Shown: positions 1 through 8,815, numbered from the stretch's first letter. The stretch: DNA of 64,000 nt from Bacillota bacterium (GCA_023410445.1 JAEYPT010000008.1:1-64000); one strand, 5' to 3'. The notes: a model not told the origin generated them from the letters alone. Made by a program: numbers and translations.

Positions 1-24
1 GACCGGCGGCATATGCCGCCGGTC
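1..24 (-). terminator. Hairpin downstream of pfkA
   Basis: A perfect 24-nt palindrome (12-bp arms, GACCGGCGGCAT and its complement) lies just past the stop of the minus-strand pfkA. It is probably the stem of an intrinsic terminator. The expected T-tract on the minus strand would fall outside the window, so the terminator is only half seen. Confidence 0.6.
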
Positions 25-47
25 CTCTTGCTTACTTCAATGATTCG

Positions 48-1124
48 TTAATTTCCGAAACAGACTCCGATATCTTTCGCAGAACGGATCAGCTCGCTGT
101 CGGCAGGAACGGTTTTCAGCTTTCCGGCTACCTCACGAAGAGGAACGGGGACAATAGAGTCGCCTTTCAGTGCCACCATATAGCCGAATTTCTGTTCCTT
201 GAAAAGTCCGGCAGCAGCGGAACCGAACCGAGAGGCAAGAACCCGGTCATAGGGGCAGGGACTTCCGCCGCGCTGAAAATGTCCGGGAACTGTAACGCGG
301 ATTTCCTGCCCGGTCAGTCTGCCGATTTCATCGGCGAGCCGATAGGAGATCGAAGGATACTGCATCTGGGAACGGGAAACTTTAAATTGCTTTTTGCTTA
401 GCTGTGCTTCATCACAGGATACGGCTCCTTCGGCAACGGCAAGAATCGAAAAACGCTTTCCACTTTCGCTTCTTTCCCGAAGCGAGTCCGCGATCGATTC
501 CACATTGTAAGGAATTTCAGGAAGCAGAATGACATCTGCGCCCCCGGCAATTCCGGCGTACAGAGTGAGCCAGCCGACTTTATGCCCCATAACCTCAACA
601 ATAAAAACGCGGCTGTGCGAGGTTGCGGTCGTATGAATGCAGTCAATGACCTGCGAAGCGTTCTGCACGGCACTGTTGAAGCCGAAGCTCATATCCGTGC
701 TCCAAATATCATTATCGATCGTTTTGGGAAGCGTAATGATATTGAGTCCTTCCTCAGAAAGAAGATTTGCGGTTTTATGGGTCCCGTTTCCGCCCAGAAT
801 CATAAGGCAGTCCAGACCCATTTGGGCGTAATTCTCCTTCATCATTTTCACTCGGTCCGTATTGCTTTCGTCTACGATCTTCATCTGCTTGAACGGCTGG
901 CGCGAGGTGCCGAGAATTGTGCCGCCCAGTGTGAGAATGCCCGAAAAATCATCCGGGGCCATCTTTTTGAAAAGACCTTCGATCAGCCCACGGTATCCAT
1001 CAAGGATTCCATAGATATCTACATTATTGCCGTATTCCACATACAGGGATTTAGCAATTCCGCGGAGCGCGGCATTTAGGCCCTGACAGTCGCCTCCGCT
1101 TGTTAAAATTCCAACTTTTTTCAT
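48..1124 (-). CDS. pfkA: 6-phosphofructokinase (PfkA family, phosphate donor uncertain)
   Basis: Phosphorylates fructose-6-phosphate to fructose-1,6-bisphosphate in glycolysis. The 358 residues carry the family signatures: SGGDCQG near residue 9, GTSRQ near 72, PKTIDND at 133-139 with the catalytic Asp137, and VEVMGHKVGW in the hexose site. The donor loop reads GGNGT at 111-115 where bacterial ATP enzymes have GGDGS. The residue before TIDND is Lys, as in PPi-dependent enzymes, whereas E. coli-type ATP enzymes have Gly. Donor choice (ATP or PPi) therefore cannot be settled by eye. The ATG start has an AAGGA box. Only 27 nt separate it from ppk upstream, so it is probably the last gene of a ppx-ppk-pfkA operon. 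Confidence 0.9.
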   Translation of the reverse strand: MKKVGILTSGGDCQGLNAALRGIAKSLYVEYGNNVDIYGILDGYRGLIEGLFKKMAPDDFSGILTLGGTILGTSRQPFKQMKIVDESNTDRVKMMKENYAQMGLDCLMILGGNGTHKTANLLSEEGLNIITLPKTIDNDIWSTDMSFGFNSAVQNASQVIDCIHTTATSHSRVFIVEVMGHKVGWLTLYAGIAGGADVILLPEIPYNVESIADSLRERSESGKRFSILAVAEGAVSCDEAQLSKKQFKVSRSQMQYPSISYRLADEIGRLTGQEIRVTVPGHFQRGGSPCPYDRVLASRFGSAAAGLFKEQKFGYMVALKGDSIVPVPLREVAGKLKTVPADSELIRSAKDIGVCFGN

Positions 1125-1151
1125 TTCCTTGATCCTTTCCTGGATGAATCT

Positions 1152-3287
1152 TTACGCATCCTGATCGGGCAAATGGCTTCGGATCGGCTCGTAGGGGGTT
1201 AATTCTTCCTCACTTTCGAGCTTTCGGGCATCCTCGGCAGTAAGCTTCGCAAATTGTGCCTGACAGCTGCATGGAACTTTTCCGCGCCGGTCAATGTGGG
1301 AATAAGTTCCGTCGGAGTTCATTACGCGGGTGTTTGTATTGTCATTGAGCATCAGCTCGAGAATCTGAAACAGCCTGTGCCGCAGAGACTCATTTTCCAC
1401 CGGAAAAACAAGCTCCACGCGCTTGTCGAAATTCCGCTGCATCCAGTCCGCGCTTCCGAGAAACAGTTTCGGATTTCCGCCGTTTTCAAACCGGTAAATC
1501 CGACTGTGCTCCAAAAGCTGTCCAACGATGCTGTGAACCGTGATATTTTCGCTGATTCCGGGAATTCCAGGAATCAGGCAGCAGATTCCCCGGACAATCA
1601 GACGAATCTGTACCCCTGCTTTGGAGGCTTGATAAAGCTGCCGGATAATGTCGGGGTCCACAAGAGAATTCAGCTTAACGGTTATTCCGCAGGGGAGGTT
1701 ATGCTGAGCGTTTGTAATCTCGCGCTGGATCATGCGGCCGAAAAAGGCTCGCATTCCATCCGGGGCTACAATAAATTTATTATATTCAGGCGGTCGAGAA
1801 TAACCCGTCAGAACATTAAATAGGGACGAAGCGTCCATGCCGTAGGGCTCTCTGCATGTAAATAGCCCGATGTCCGTGTAAATTCTTGCAGTGGAATCAT
1901 TGTAATTCCCCGTGCCCATGTGAAGGTACCGGCGGATTCCATCCTCATCACGCCGAACGACCAATAGAATTTTGCAGTGCGTTTTCAGGCCTATTAAGCC
2001 GTAAATAACGTGGCAACCGGCTTCCTCCAGCTTTTTAGCCCACATCAGGTTGTTTTCCTCGTCGAAACGCGCTTTCAGCTCCACCAGAACCGTAACCTGC
2101 TTGCCGTTTTCTGCGGCACGGATCAGAGCGGCGACAATGGGCGAATGACCGCTGACACGGTAGAGAGTCTGTTTGATAGCAAGCACATTTTCGTCTTCCG
2201 CGGCCTTCCGAACAAAATCGACCACAACTTCAAAGCTTTCATAGGGGTGATGAACCATACGGTCACGCTCCCGGATTGCCTTAAAAAGATCGTCGCATCC
2301 CCAAAAATCCAGCGGGGGATACTGCGGTCGGATCGGTTTGAAGCATAGGTTTTCATACTCCGGCAGAGAGGAAAATTTCGAACAGAAGGTCAGGTCCAGC
2401 GGACCGGGAATTTCGTAGACGTCGTAATCGTTTACTTCCAACATATCCGTCAGGAAGGATTCCGTTTCCCGGTCGTGTTTTGAAAAAAGCTCCAGACGAA
2501 CTGGCTTGCCGCGTTTCCGCCGTTTGATCGATTTCTGAATTTCAATAAACAGATCCTCAGAATCCTCGTCGATGTCCAAATCCGAATCCCTCGTGATTCG
2601 AAAAGGGCAGGCAGAACAGATTTCGTTCAGCTCAAAGAGTGTTTTCAGATTCTGAATAATGACGTTTTCAAGTAGAATATAGCAGGTCCCGGAATTTGAA
2701 GGTACCCGCAGAAACCGGGACAGAATGCCCGGAACCTGAACCACCGCAAAAAAGGACTCGTTTTCTTCCTTCAGCCGCACCGCAATGTTCAGGCTTTTAT
2801 TTGCCAGAAACGGGAACGGACGGCTGCGGTCAACCGCGAGTGGGGTCAGCACTGGAAACAAAACTTTATTAAAATAATCGGAAACATAGCGCTGCTGGTC
2901 TTCGTCCAGATCATCGGTGGAGAGGAACCGGATTCCGGCTCGTTTCAGGGCGGGGAGCAGAGAACGCATGTAACAGGAGTATTGCTTTTCCACGAAGGAA
3001 TGGATTTTATCGGAAAGCGTAGGGAAGAGCTCTTCCGGGCTTACTCCGGAAGGGTCTTTAATGCGGTAGTTCAGGTCGATCTGCTCCTTGACTCCGGCTA
3101 CACGTACCATGAAAAATTCATCAAGATTAGAAGCGGTAATCCCGATAAAGCGGACCCTTTCCATAACGGGGTTTTCTTTTCGGAACGCTTCTTCCAAAAC
3201 GCGGGCATTGAAATCCATCCAGCTCAGTTCGCGGTTTACATAGGGGAATTCATTGCTGACGATTGAGGCGTCGTCCAAAATATTCAC
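1152..3287 (-). CDS. ppk: Polyphosphate kinase 1
   Basis: Reversibly transfers the terminal phosphate of ATP to inorganic polyphosphate. At 711 residues it has the usual PPK1 length. The N-terminal FPYVNRELSWMDFN block, the THCKILLVVRR segment with the phosphorylated histidine, and the HMGTGNYND motif of the C-terminal PLD-like domain are all visible. The start is GTG with an AAAGG box inside the end of ppx, 5 nt downstream of the ppx stop, so the two are co-transcribed and perhaps translationally coupled. Pairing a synthase with a degrading enzyme in one operon is common for polyphosphate metabolism. Confidence 0.95.
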   Translation of the reverse strand: MNILDDASIVSNEFPYVNRELSWMDFNARVLEEAFRKENPVMERVRFIGITASNLDEFFMVRVAGVKEQIDLNYRIKDPSGVSPEELFPTLSDKIHSFVEKQYSCYMRSLLPALKRAGIRFLSTDDLDEDQQRYVSDYFNKVLFPVLTPLAVDRSRPFPFLANKSLNIAVRLKEENESFFAVVQVPGILSRFLRVPSNSGTCYILLENVIIQNLKTLFELNEICSACPFRITRDSDLDIDEDSEDLFIEIQKSIKRRKRGKPVRLELFSKHDRETESFLTDMLEVNDYDVYEIPGPLDLTFCSKFSSLPEYENLCFKPIRPQYPPLDFWGCDDLFKAIRERDRMVHHPYESFEVVVDFVRKAAEDENVLAIKQTLYRVSGHSPIVAALIRAAENGKQVTVLVELKARFDEENNLMWAKKLEEAGCHVIYGLIGLKTHCKILLVVRRDEDGIRRYLHMGTGNYNDSTARIYTDIGLFTCREPYGMDASSLFNVLTGYSRPPEYNKFIVAPDGMRAFFGRMIQREITNAQHNLPCGITVKLNSLVDPDIIRQLYQASKAGVQIRLIVRGICCLIPGIPGISENITVHSIVGQLLEHSRIYRFENGGNPKLFLGSADWMQRNFDKRVELVFPVENESLRHRLFQILELMLNDNTNTRVMNSDGTYSHIDRRGKVPCSCQAQFAKLTAEDARKLESEEELTPYEPIRSHLPDQDA

Positions 3288-3292
3288 AACCT

Positions 3293-4846
3293 TTATATCA
3301 GGGTAGATTTTACAGAAAGCTCCGGATTATAACCGAAGACCTCTTTAAAAAACGGAGAACATTGCTCAAAAGCCCATTTTTCCAGATAGCAATTCTGATT
3401 GGTTTTCGCCTGAATCATCAGTCGGTCGTCTTCCAGACGGACGCTGATTCCGTGAAATTTCTGTTTCCCGGATTTGTCAAGCGCATTTGCAAGCCGGAAA
3501 ATTGCCGAAAGCTTTGAAATAATCAGTTTATTTTCCTCACGAAGAGAAGAAAATTCGGCATCTTCAAAGTTTGGCACTTCATATTCGTTATATCGGGCGA
3601 CATAAGCTGTCAGCAGCATTTCCATATCCGTCATGCCGTAAATATCCGTGTCCTTAATCAGGTCGAAGGAGCTGAGTAAATGCTGTTTTACGGTGACATA
3701 GTGCCCGCAGTCGTGCAGAGTGGCTGCAAGCTCCAGCAGCAGACGCTTGCGCTGGTCAAGACCGTGTGCGTTTTTCATCCGATTAAAGATTTTGCAGGCG
3801 CAGTTTCTCACGAAAGCGGTATGATTTTCATCACAGTTATACATGCCTGCTATAATCTGTGCGCAGGAGATTGCGTTGACGCGCACATGCTCCTGATATT
3901 CGCTTTTGCTTTTCGGCAGCAGCATATGGCGGATCAAAGCATCCCACAATTCAACCGCCGGGCAGATGATGATGTCCGACTTCGCGTATTGGATCAGACG
4001 CAGAGAAATGGCGAGCGAAGCATAGAGCAGCTCCGCGGTTTCCTCCGGAATCCCGTACTGTTCCGCGATTTTTTCCTGAGTCAGGGAGCGAATGCGTTCG
4101 AAGAGGTCCCGGATCTTTGCTGCATCGATCTCATAATTGCCATCCTTACTTTCGATTCCGCAGATAGTAGCGATCAGGTGTACCTCAATACCGGTAAGAA
4201 TCAGATTCTTCACATGCCCGTCTTCCAGCGGAATCTCAATATGTCCGAGCATTGTATCGAGATATTCTTCGACAACCATATAAAAGTCGGATCCGGCTTC
4301 CTGAACGTTGCCAAGAATGTCATGCAGCTTGAGCGAGCCCATGGGGATATTCTGAGAATAAATCATCTGTTTGCCGTCGTAAACAGAGAAGCCGATGGTT
4401 CCGGCGCCGATATAAGCGATCAGAGCACTTTCATTTTTCCGTTCCGGCAGACTGCCGAGATCGTTCAGAATTTCGGAATAAAGCAGGGTTTTCTCCTGAT
4501 CGTCCTCCAGAACCTCTACCGTCATGTCGTTCTGGATTTTTAGCTGGTCAATCACATAAGACCGATTTTTCGCTTCCCTCAAAGCTGTGGTTGCTACAAT
4601 TTTCCACTGCCCGACTCCGTAATCCTTGAGGATATTGCTATAGCCGCGCAATAAAGAAGAAAGCTCCCGCAGGCTTTCAAAGCTGATTTTTCCTTCGGTA
4701 AAAACCTCATGACCCAAATGCAGCGGATAGGTCAGCCGGTCAATATCAGTGATCTTATCTTTTTTCAGTTGTGAAATCCGCATTCGAAGCGCGTTCGAAT
4801 CGATGTCGATCACGGCCGCTTCTTTCATGTTCTTTCTTCGGTTCAT
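3293..4846 (-). CDS. ppx: Exopolyphosphatase / Ppx-GppA family phosphatase with HD-like C-terminus
   Basis: Removes terminal phosphate from polyphosphate, or the pppGpp 5' phosphate in GppA-type members. The N-terminal half (about residues 1-300) is an actin-like Ppx/GppA domain starting VIDIDSNALRMRI. The C-terminal part (about 320-510) carries LELAATLHDCGHYV, the HD signature of long Ppx proteins. Length 517 matches the two-domain form. It is the first gene of the minus-strand operon and has a good sigma-A promoter. Whether it prefers polyphosphate or pppGpp cannot be read from sequence; the adjacent ppk favours polyphosphate. Confidence 0.88.
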   Translation of the reverse strand: MNRRKNMKEAAVIDIDSNALRMRISQLKKDKITDIDRLTYPLHLGHEVFTEGKISFESLRELSSLLRGYSNILKDYGVGQWKIVATTALREAKNRSYVIDQLKIQNDMTVEVLEDDQEKTLLYSEILNDLGSLPERKNESALIAYIGAGTIGFSVYDGKQMIYSQNIPMGSLKLHDILGNVQEAGSDFYMVVEEYLDTMLGHIEIPLEDGHVKNLILTGIEVHLIATICGIESKDGNYEIDAAKIRDLFERIRSLTQEKIAEQYGIPEETAELLYASLAISLRLIQYAKSDIIICPAVELWDALIRHMLLPKSKSEYQEHVRVNAISCAQIIAGMYNCDENHTAFVRNCACKIFNRMKNAHGLDQRKRLLLELAATLHDCGHYVTVKQHLLSSFDLIKDTDIYGMTDMEMLLTAYVARYNEYEVPNFEDAEFSSLREENKLIISKLSAIFRLANALDKSGKQKFHGISVRLEDDRLMIQAKTNQNCYLEKWAFEQCSPFFKEVFGYNPELSVKSTLI

Positions 4847-4876
4847 CGTACACCGCCCCTTTGACCAAGTATTTTC

Positions 4877-4905
4877 ATTATATCAAATATATCGCTTTGT
4901 TACAA
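4877..4905 (-). promoter_or_regulatory. Sigma-A promoter of ppx-ppk-pfkA
   Basis: On the minus strand TTGTAA, a 17-nt spacer and a perfect TATAAT precede the ppx start by about 30 nt. No other minus-strand promoter is evident before pfkA, which supports one operon. Confidence 0.65.
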
Positions 4906-4948
4906 TGATACCGCCAGGAATTCTGAACACCGCTTGGCGGAAACGAAA

Positions 4949-4977
4949 TGGAAATTATGGTAATTCTATGATATACT
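4949..4977 (+). promoter_or_regulatory. Probable promoter of the CapA-like gene
   Basis: TGGAAA, 17 nt, TATACT lies 40 nt before the ATG. It is divergent from the ppx promoter in the same 170-bp gap. Confidence 0.5.
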
Positions 4978-5016
4978 GAAACTGCGAAAGAAATCCAAAC
5001 GGGAAGGAAAAAAGCA

Positions 5017-6294
5017 ATGGATCGGAATTCAAAATACAACAATCCGGACCGAAAGCGCAGGCTGCGGTTCCGGCATGCTTTTTTGGTCGTATGCGCGGCA
5101 CTAACGTGTTCCGCGGCCGTTTACGGTATCAGCAGAGCCCTGCCGCAGCGTTCAGTGGCGACGGCCCAAAGTTCGAAAAATTCTTCCTCCTCCGCGGTCA
5201 GTCAGACTCCTTCATCGGCTCCGGTCTCTTCCGAACAGTCCGCTCCGGCGCGGCAGCCCGTTTCCATCACGATTCTCGGGGCCGGCGACAATCTGATCCA
5301 TGACGTGATCTACGAACAGGCTAGGGCGCGTACCGGAGGAAAAGGCTATGATTTCGGGCCTGTATACGCCCGGATTGCCCCGCAGATTAAAGCCGCCGAT
5401 ATCGCTGTCATCAATCAGGAAACCATCCTGGCGGACAAAATCGCTCTGCCTTCGGGCTATCCTCTTTTCAACTCGCCGACGGCTCTCGGCGACGAAATGG
5501 TGAACGTCGGCTTCGATGTGATCAACCACGGCAACAACCACATTCTCGATCTGGGGGAAAAGGGCGTCAAGGCGACGCTGGACTACTGGGCACAAAAGCC
5601 GGTCGCAGTCGTTGGAGCTTACAATGATGACGCTGATCTGGAAAATATCCGGATCGTGGTTGCAAAGGGGATTAAAACGGCGCACATTGGCATTACGGAA
5701 ATGACAAACGGCCTGTATCTTCCGAAGAATTCCAATTACCGGCTCATCTATGCAAGCAACACGCCCCTGATTGAACGGCTGATTAAAAAAGCCAAAAGCA
5801 TGGCAGACGTTGTCGTGATTTCCGTACACTGGGGTAACGAGGATACGTTCAATCTGACGGCTCAGCAAACGCAGCTCGCTCAGAACATGGTCAACTGGGG
5901 TGCGGATATTATTTTCGGTAACCACGCAACTGTTCTTCAGAAACTGACCGTCCTGACGCGGCCGGACGGAACCCGCTGCCCGGTGATTTTCGCGCTCGGA
6001 AACCTTGTTTCCGCACAGCAAAGGGGTGAAAACATGATAGGCGGACTTCTCACGGTTACCATGACAAAGAATTTCCAAACAGGAAAAACATCTTTTACCG
6101 GGATGAAACTGGCACCGGTGATTACGCAGTACGGCCCGCACTTTACGAATATTACCGTCTATCCGATCCGGGATTATACGGAAACACTCGCGAAGGCACA
6201 CGGCGTGAGGCGTTATACGCCGAATTTTAACCGCCATTTTATTGATTATGTGATTGACCAGACGATTCCCAAAGAATATCTGGATGAGTCTTGA
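5017..6294 (+). CDS. CapA family protein (PgsA-like, calcineurin-fold), membrane anchored
   Basis: A 425-residue protein with a basic N-terminus, one membrane segment at about residues 18-40, a Ser/Gln-rich extracytoplasmic linker (about 50-75) and a CapA domain. Family motifs are visible: GAGDNLIHD, VINQETI, NHGNNHILDLG, SVHWGNE and FGNHATV, whose His/Asn/Asp residues resemble a metallophosphatase site. CapA/PgsA proteins take part in poly-gamma-glutamate export, but many lone homologues have no known role. No pgsBC partner is present, so a capsule role is not supported. Start: ATG after a GGAAGG box. The stop codon overlaps the -35 of the next promoter. Confidence 0.85.
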   Translation: MDRNSKYNNPDRKRRLRFRHAFLVVCAALTCSAAVYGISRALPQRSVATAQSSKNSSSSAVSQTPSSAPVSSEQSAPARQPVSITILGAGDNLIHDVIYEQARARTGGKGYDFGPVYARIAPQIKAADIAVINQETILADKIALPSGYPLFNSPTALGDEMVNVGFDVINHGNNHILDLGEKGVKATLDYWAQKPVAVVGAYNDDADLENIRIVVAKGIKTAHIGITEMTNGLYLPKNSNYRLIYASNTPLIERLIKKAKSMADVVVISVHWGNEDTFNLTAQQTQLAQNMVNWGADIIFGNHATVLQKLTVLTRPDGTRCPVIFALGNLVSAQQRGENMIGGLLTVTMTKNFQTGKTSFTGMKLAPVITQYGPHFTNITVYPIRDYTETLAKAHGVRRYTPNFNRHFIDYVIDQTIPKEYLDES

Positions 6295-6319
6295 CAGAGA
6301 ACAGGCTTAGTGTTACTAT
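6291..6319 (+). promoter_or_regulatory. Promoter of the FMN-riboswitch / ribU transcript
   Basis: A perfect TTGACA, a 17-nt spacer and TACTAT with an upstream TGT (extended -10). The -35 overlaps the stop codon of the CapA-like gene. Transcription would start about 10 nt before the first riboswitch. Confidence 0.65.
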
Positions 6320-6338
6320 ATTAACAAATCAATAATGG

Positions 6339-6466
6339 TCTTCGGGGCGGGGTGCAAGTCCCCACCGGCGGTAAAGCGGCGTTAGCCGACAAGCCCGCGA
6401 GCGGCGCAGAGCTGCAGATTCCGGTTTTATTCCGGAGCCGACGGTATAGTCCGGATGGTAAGAAGA
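6339..6466 (+). promoter_or_regulatory. FMN riboswitch 1 (RFN element)
   Basis: All conserved RFN blocks are present in order: GGGGCGGGGTG, CCCACCGGCGGTAAAGC, AGCCCGCGAGC, GCAGATTCCGGT, TTCCGGAGCCGACGGTATAG and TCCGGATG. They are closed by a P1 helix pairing TCTTC (6339-6343) with GAAGA (6462-6466). FMN binding normally favours the downstream terminator and represses riboflavin uptake or synthesis. This is the first of two complete aptamers ahead of ribU. Confidence 0.95.
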
Positions 6467-6486
6467 ACGCGCAGTGCGCTTTTTCG

Positions 6487-6514
6487 TCCCGCAGTTTCGG
6501 CTGCGGGATTTTTT
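6487..6514 (+). terminator. Terminator of FMN riboswitch 1
   Basis: Stem TCCCGCAG / CTGCGGGA with a TTTCGG loop, followed by six T. A shorter GCGC-AGT-GCGC hairpin with five T at 6469-6484 directly follows the aptamer and could also take part in the expression platform. Confidence 0.8.
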
Positions 6515-6545
6515 GTACCCCAAGGCGAAAATTGAAAACTGAATA

Positions 6546-6676
6546 TTCTTCAGGGCGGGGCGTAAATCCCCACCGGCGGTAAAGCGGCTTCAGGCCGATC
6601 AGCCCGCAAGCGATCAGTCAGTCGCAGATTCCGGTTAAATTCCGGAGCCGACGGTATAGTCCGGATGAAAGAAGAT
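6546..6676 (+). promoter_or_regulatory. FMN riboswitch 2 (second RFN element in tandem)
   Basis: A second complete RFN element starts about 80 nt after the first. It has GGGCGGGGCG, CCCACCGGCGGTAAAGC, AGCCCGCAAGC, GCAGATTCCGGT, TTCCGGAGCCGACGGTATAG and TCCGGATG. P1 pairs TCTTC (6547-6551) with GAAGA (6671-6675). Core blocks are nearly identical to copy 1, while the variable arm (about 6588-6625) differs in sequence. This argues for an old duplication with both copies under selection. Confidence 0.95.
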
Positions 6677-6682
6677 AGGAAC

Positions 6683-6721
6683 AAAAAGAGCCCTGAGCAT
6701 TTTTTGCCAAGGCTCTTTTTT
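6683..6721 (+). terminator. Terminator of FMN riboswitch 2
   Basis: AAAAGAGCC pairs with GGCTCTTTT, with a longer imperfect inner stem, ending in a six-T run 31 nt before the ribU start. Each aptamer therefore has its own terminator. Confidence 0.8.
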
Positions 6722-6752
6722 AATTCATTTCCTATCCGAAACGAGGTTTCCA

Positions 6753-7388
6753 GTGAACAGCATCGAAAATTTAAAGGAACAGTCAAAGTCCGTCTTTGAA
6801 ATCCGCAACGTAGCCCAGATCGGTGTGCTTGGCGGCATCGCCTTTATTCTGATGACGATTGAGTTTCCTCTCTGGTTTGCTCCGGGTTTTTACCGGCTTG
6901 ATATCAGTGAGCTTCCGGTACTGATCGGCAGCTTTGCTATGGGGCCGCTTGCAGGCGTGCTCATCGAAATGATAAAGGTCCTGTTGTATTTCTTTATTCA
7001 CGGTAGCTCAACGGCGGGAGTAGGGGACTTTGCAAATTTTATTTTCGGTTGTTCCCTGGTAATTCCAAGTTCAATCCTGTACCAACGCCACAAGAACCGT
7101 AAAACCGCTCTGATCGGCCTTGGAATTGGTACCTTGGCTATGACCGTTGCGAGTGCTCTGTTAAACGCGTATCTGCTTCTTCCCGTTTATTCCGCCGCCT
7201 TCCATATGCCGATGGATGCGCTGATCCGGATGGGAACGGCGGTGAATCCCGCCATTAATGGCCTGTGGGCATTTATTCTTTTGGCGGTCGTGCCGTTCAA
7301 CCTGTTCAAAGGAATTTTGATTTCCTGCCTGACGATGCTACTTTATAAAAGCGTGAGCCCGATCCTTCATAATCGGATTCGGCATTAA
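6753..7388 (+). CDS. ribU: Riboflavin ECF transporter substrate-binding subunit RibU
   Basis: Membrane S component that binds riboflavin and works with the shared ECF energizing module (EcfA, EcfA', EcfT), which is not encoded here. The 211-residue protein has about five or six hydrophobic segments, with ALIGLGIGTLAMTV in the middle and a C-terminal NLFKGILISCLTMLLY typical of S components. The start is GTG after GAGG. The two FMN riboswitches directly upstream make the substrate assignment strong. Confidence 0.92.
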   Translation: MNSIENLKEQSKSVFEIRNVAQIGVLGGIAFILMTIEFPLWFAPGFYRLDISELPVLIGSFAMGPLAGVLIEMIKVLLYFFIHGSSTAGVGDFANFIFGCSLVIPSSILYQRHKNRKTALIGLGIGTLAMTVASALLNAYLLLPVYSAAFHMPMDALIRMGTAVNPAINGLWAFILLAVVPFNLFKGILISCLTMLLYKSVSPILHNRIRH

Positions 7389-7413
7389 TTGACCTAAAAA
7401 GTTTCGAAAGCCA

Positions 7414-7442
7414 TTTACAATTCCTTCCGAAGCTGTTATAAT
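7414..7442 (+). promoter_or_regulatory. Promoter of the SAM riboswitch / metK transcript
   Basis: TTTACA, a 17-nt spacer and a perfect TATAAT, about 20 nt before the S-box. Confidence 0.75.
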
Positions 7443-7462
7443 ATAGCCAAATTAAATATTTT

Positions 7463-7557
7463 CCTTATCAAGAGTGACGGAGGGACCAGGCCCTGTGATG
7501 TCCAGCAACCTGCCTTTGGCAAGGTGCTAAATCCTGCGGGAAAGCCGAGAGATGAGG
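7463..7557 (+). promoter_or_regulatory. SAM-I riboswitch (S-box)
   Basis: The S-box blocks are present: CTTATCAAGAGTGACGGAGG, GACCAGGCCC, GATGTCCAGCAACC, AAGGTGCTAAATCC and AAAGCCGAGAGATGAGG. P1 pairs CCTTATC with GATGAGG. SAM binding should promote termination and lower metK expression, which is end-product control. Confidence 0.96.
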
Positions 7558-7566
7558 TTGTTAATT

Positions 7567-7597
7567 GTCGCACGGTTTTTCCGTGCGGCAGTTTTTT
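7567..7597 (+). terminator. Terminator of the SAM riboswitch
   Basis: GTCGCACGG pairs with CCGTGCGGC around a five-T loop, followed by six T, 20 nt before the metK start codon. Confidence 0.85.
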
Positions 7598-7616
7598 ATT
7601 TTTAGGAGGAATCAGA

Positions 7617-8804
7617 ATGCTGAAACATTTTTTCACTTCGGAATCCATTACGGAAGGACACCCGGACAAGGTCTGCGACCAGATTGCAGATGCTGTTCTG
7701 GATGCGATTCTGGCGCAGGACCCGGATGCTCACGTAGCCTGTGAGGTTACGGCCATCACCGGTATTGTACACGTATTTGGCGAAATTTCCACCAGCTGCT
7801 ACGTTGATATTCCCTCCATCGTTCGGAATGTAATCTGTGAAATCGGCTACGATAAGCCCGAATACGGATTCGACGGCAATACCTGCGGCGTGCTTACTTC
7901 CATCGACGTTCAGTCCCCGGATATCGCAATGGGCGTTAATCAGTCCTTTGAGGTACAGAACGGCGGCGCGGTCGATGCAGATGACCAGATCGGCGCGGGA
8001 GATCAGGGCATTATGTTTGGCTTTGCTTGCGACGAAACCCCTGAGCTGATGCCGATTGCCATTTCTCTGTCGCACCGTCTTGCAAAAAAGCTGAGCGCAG
8101 TCCGGAAATCCGGCGAGCTTTCCTATCTTCGTCCGGACGGAAAGACGCAGGTAACAATCGAATATGAGGACGACCAGCCTGTCCGCGTTGACGCGGTAGT
8201 TGTTTCCGCTCAGCATGATGCGGCGGTTCCGCTTTCACAGATTCGTGCGGATATTCTTGAAAAGGTGATCAAAAAGGTTATCCCCGAAAAATGGCTCGAC
8301 GAGAAAACCAAGTATTACATCAATCCGACAGGCCGTTTTGTGATCGGCGGACCGGTGGGAGACAGCGGTCTGACCGGGCGCAAGATTATCGCCGATACGT
8401 ACGGCGGTTACGGCCATCACGGCGGCGGCGCTTTTTCCGGAAAGGACCCCACCAAGGTTGACCGCTCCGCTTCTTATGCGGCGCGCTGGGTTGCAAAAAA
8501 TATTGTGAAATCCGGCCTTGCAAGGAAATGTGAAGTGCAGCTTGCTTATGCGATCGGTGTGGCTCATCCGGTATCGATCATGGTGGATTCGTTTGGGACA
8601 TCCTCCTATCGCAATGATGAGCTTGCCGAGGCCGTTTCCAAAGTGTTCGATCTACGTCCAAGCGCCATCATCCGGGAGCTGGACCTGAAAAAGCCGATCT
8701 ACCGTTCCGTTTCGAATTACGGACACATGGGGCGCGACGACCTGGGTGTATCCTGGGAAAAATGTGACCGCGTTGACGCCTTGCTCGCAGCACTAAAAAA
8801 ATAA
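7617..8804 (+). CDS. metK: S-adenosylmethionine synthetase
   Basis: Makes S-adenosylmethionine from methionine and ATP in the cytosol. The 395 residues start [22 protein letters not shown]. The P-loop-like [16 protein letters not shown], the [10 protein letters not shown] hexapeptide region and DSFGT near the C-terminus are all family signatures. An in-frame ATG lies upstream at 7524 inside the riboswitch. The start chosen here has AGGAGG 9 nt upstream and the canonical N-terminus. Expression is governed by the SAM-I riboswitch. Confidence 0.98.
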   Translation: MLKHFFTSESITEGHPDKVCDQIADAVLDAILAQDPDAHVACEVTAITGIVHVFGEISTSCYVDIPSIVRNVICEIGYDKPEYGFDGNTCGVLTSIDVQSPDIAMGVNQSFEVQNGGAVDADDQIGAGDQGIMFGFACDETPELMPIAISLSHRLAKKLSAVRKSGELSYLRPDGKTQVTIEYEDDQPVRVDAVVVSAQHDAAVPLSQIRADILEKVIKKVIPEKWLDEKTKYYINPTGRFVIGGPVGDSGLTGRKIIADTYGGYGHHGGGAFSGKDPTKVDRSASYAARWVAKNIVKSGLARKCEVQLAYAIGVAHPVSIMVDSFGTSSYRNDELAEAVSKVFDLRPSAIIRELDLKKPIYRSVSNYGHMGRDDLGVSWEKCDRVDALLAALKK

Positions 8805-8815
8805 TTCTGTCACGT

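Noticed and set aside
398..1079. Open frames opposite and within pfkA (165 and 91 residues)
   Set aside because: They lack ribosome sites and family motifs and mirror a clear enzyme gene.
5212..6237. 341-residue minus-strand frame across the CapA-like gene
   Set aside because: Cys/His/Arg-rich composition and no motif; the plus frame has clear CapA motifs.
6462..6490. GCGC-AGT-GCGC hairpin with T5 as a separate terminator
   Set aside because: Only 4 bp with a 3-nt loop; more likely part of the riboswitch expression platform.
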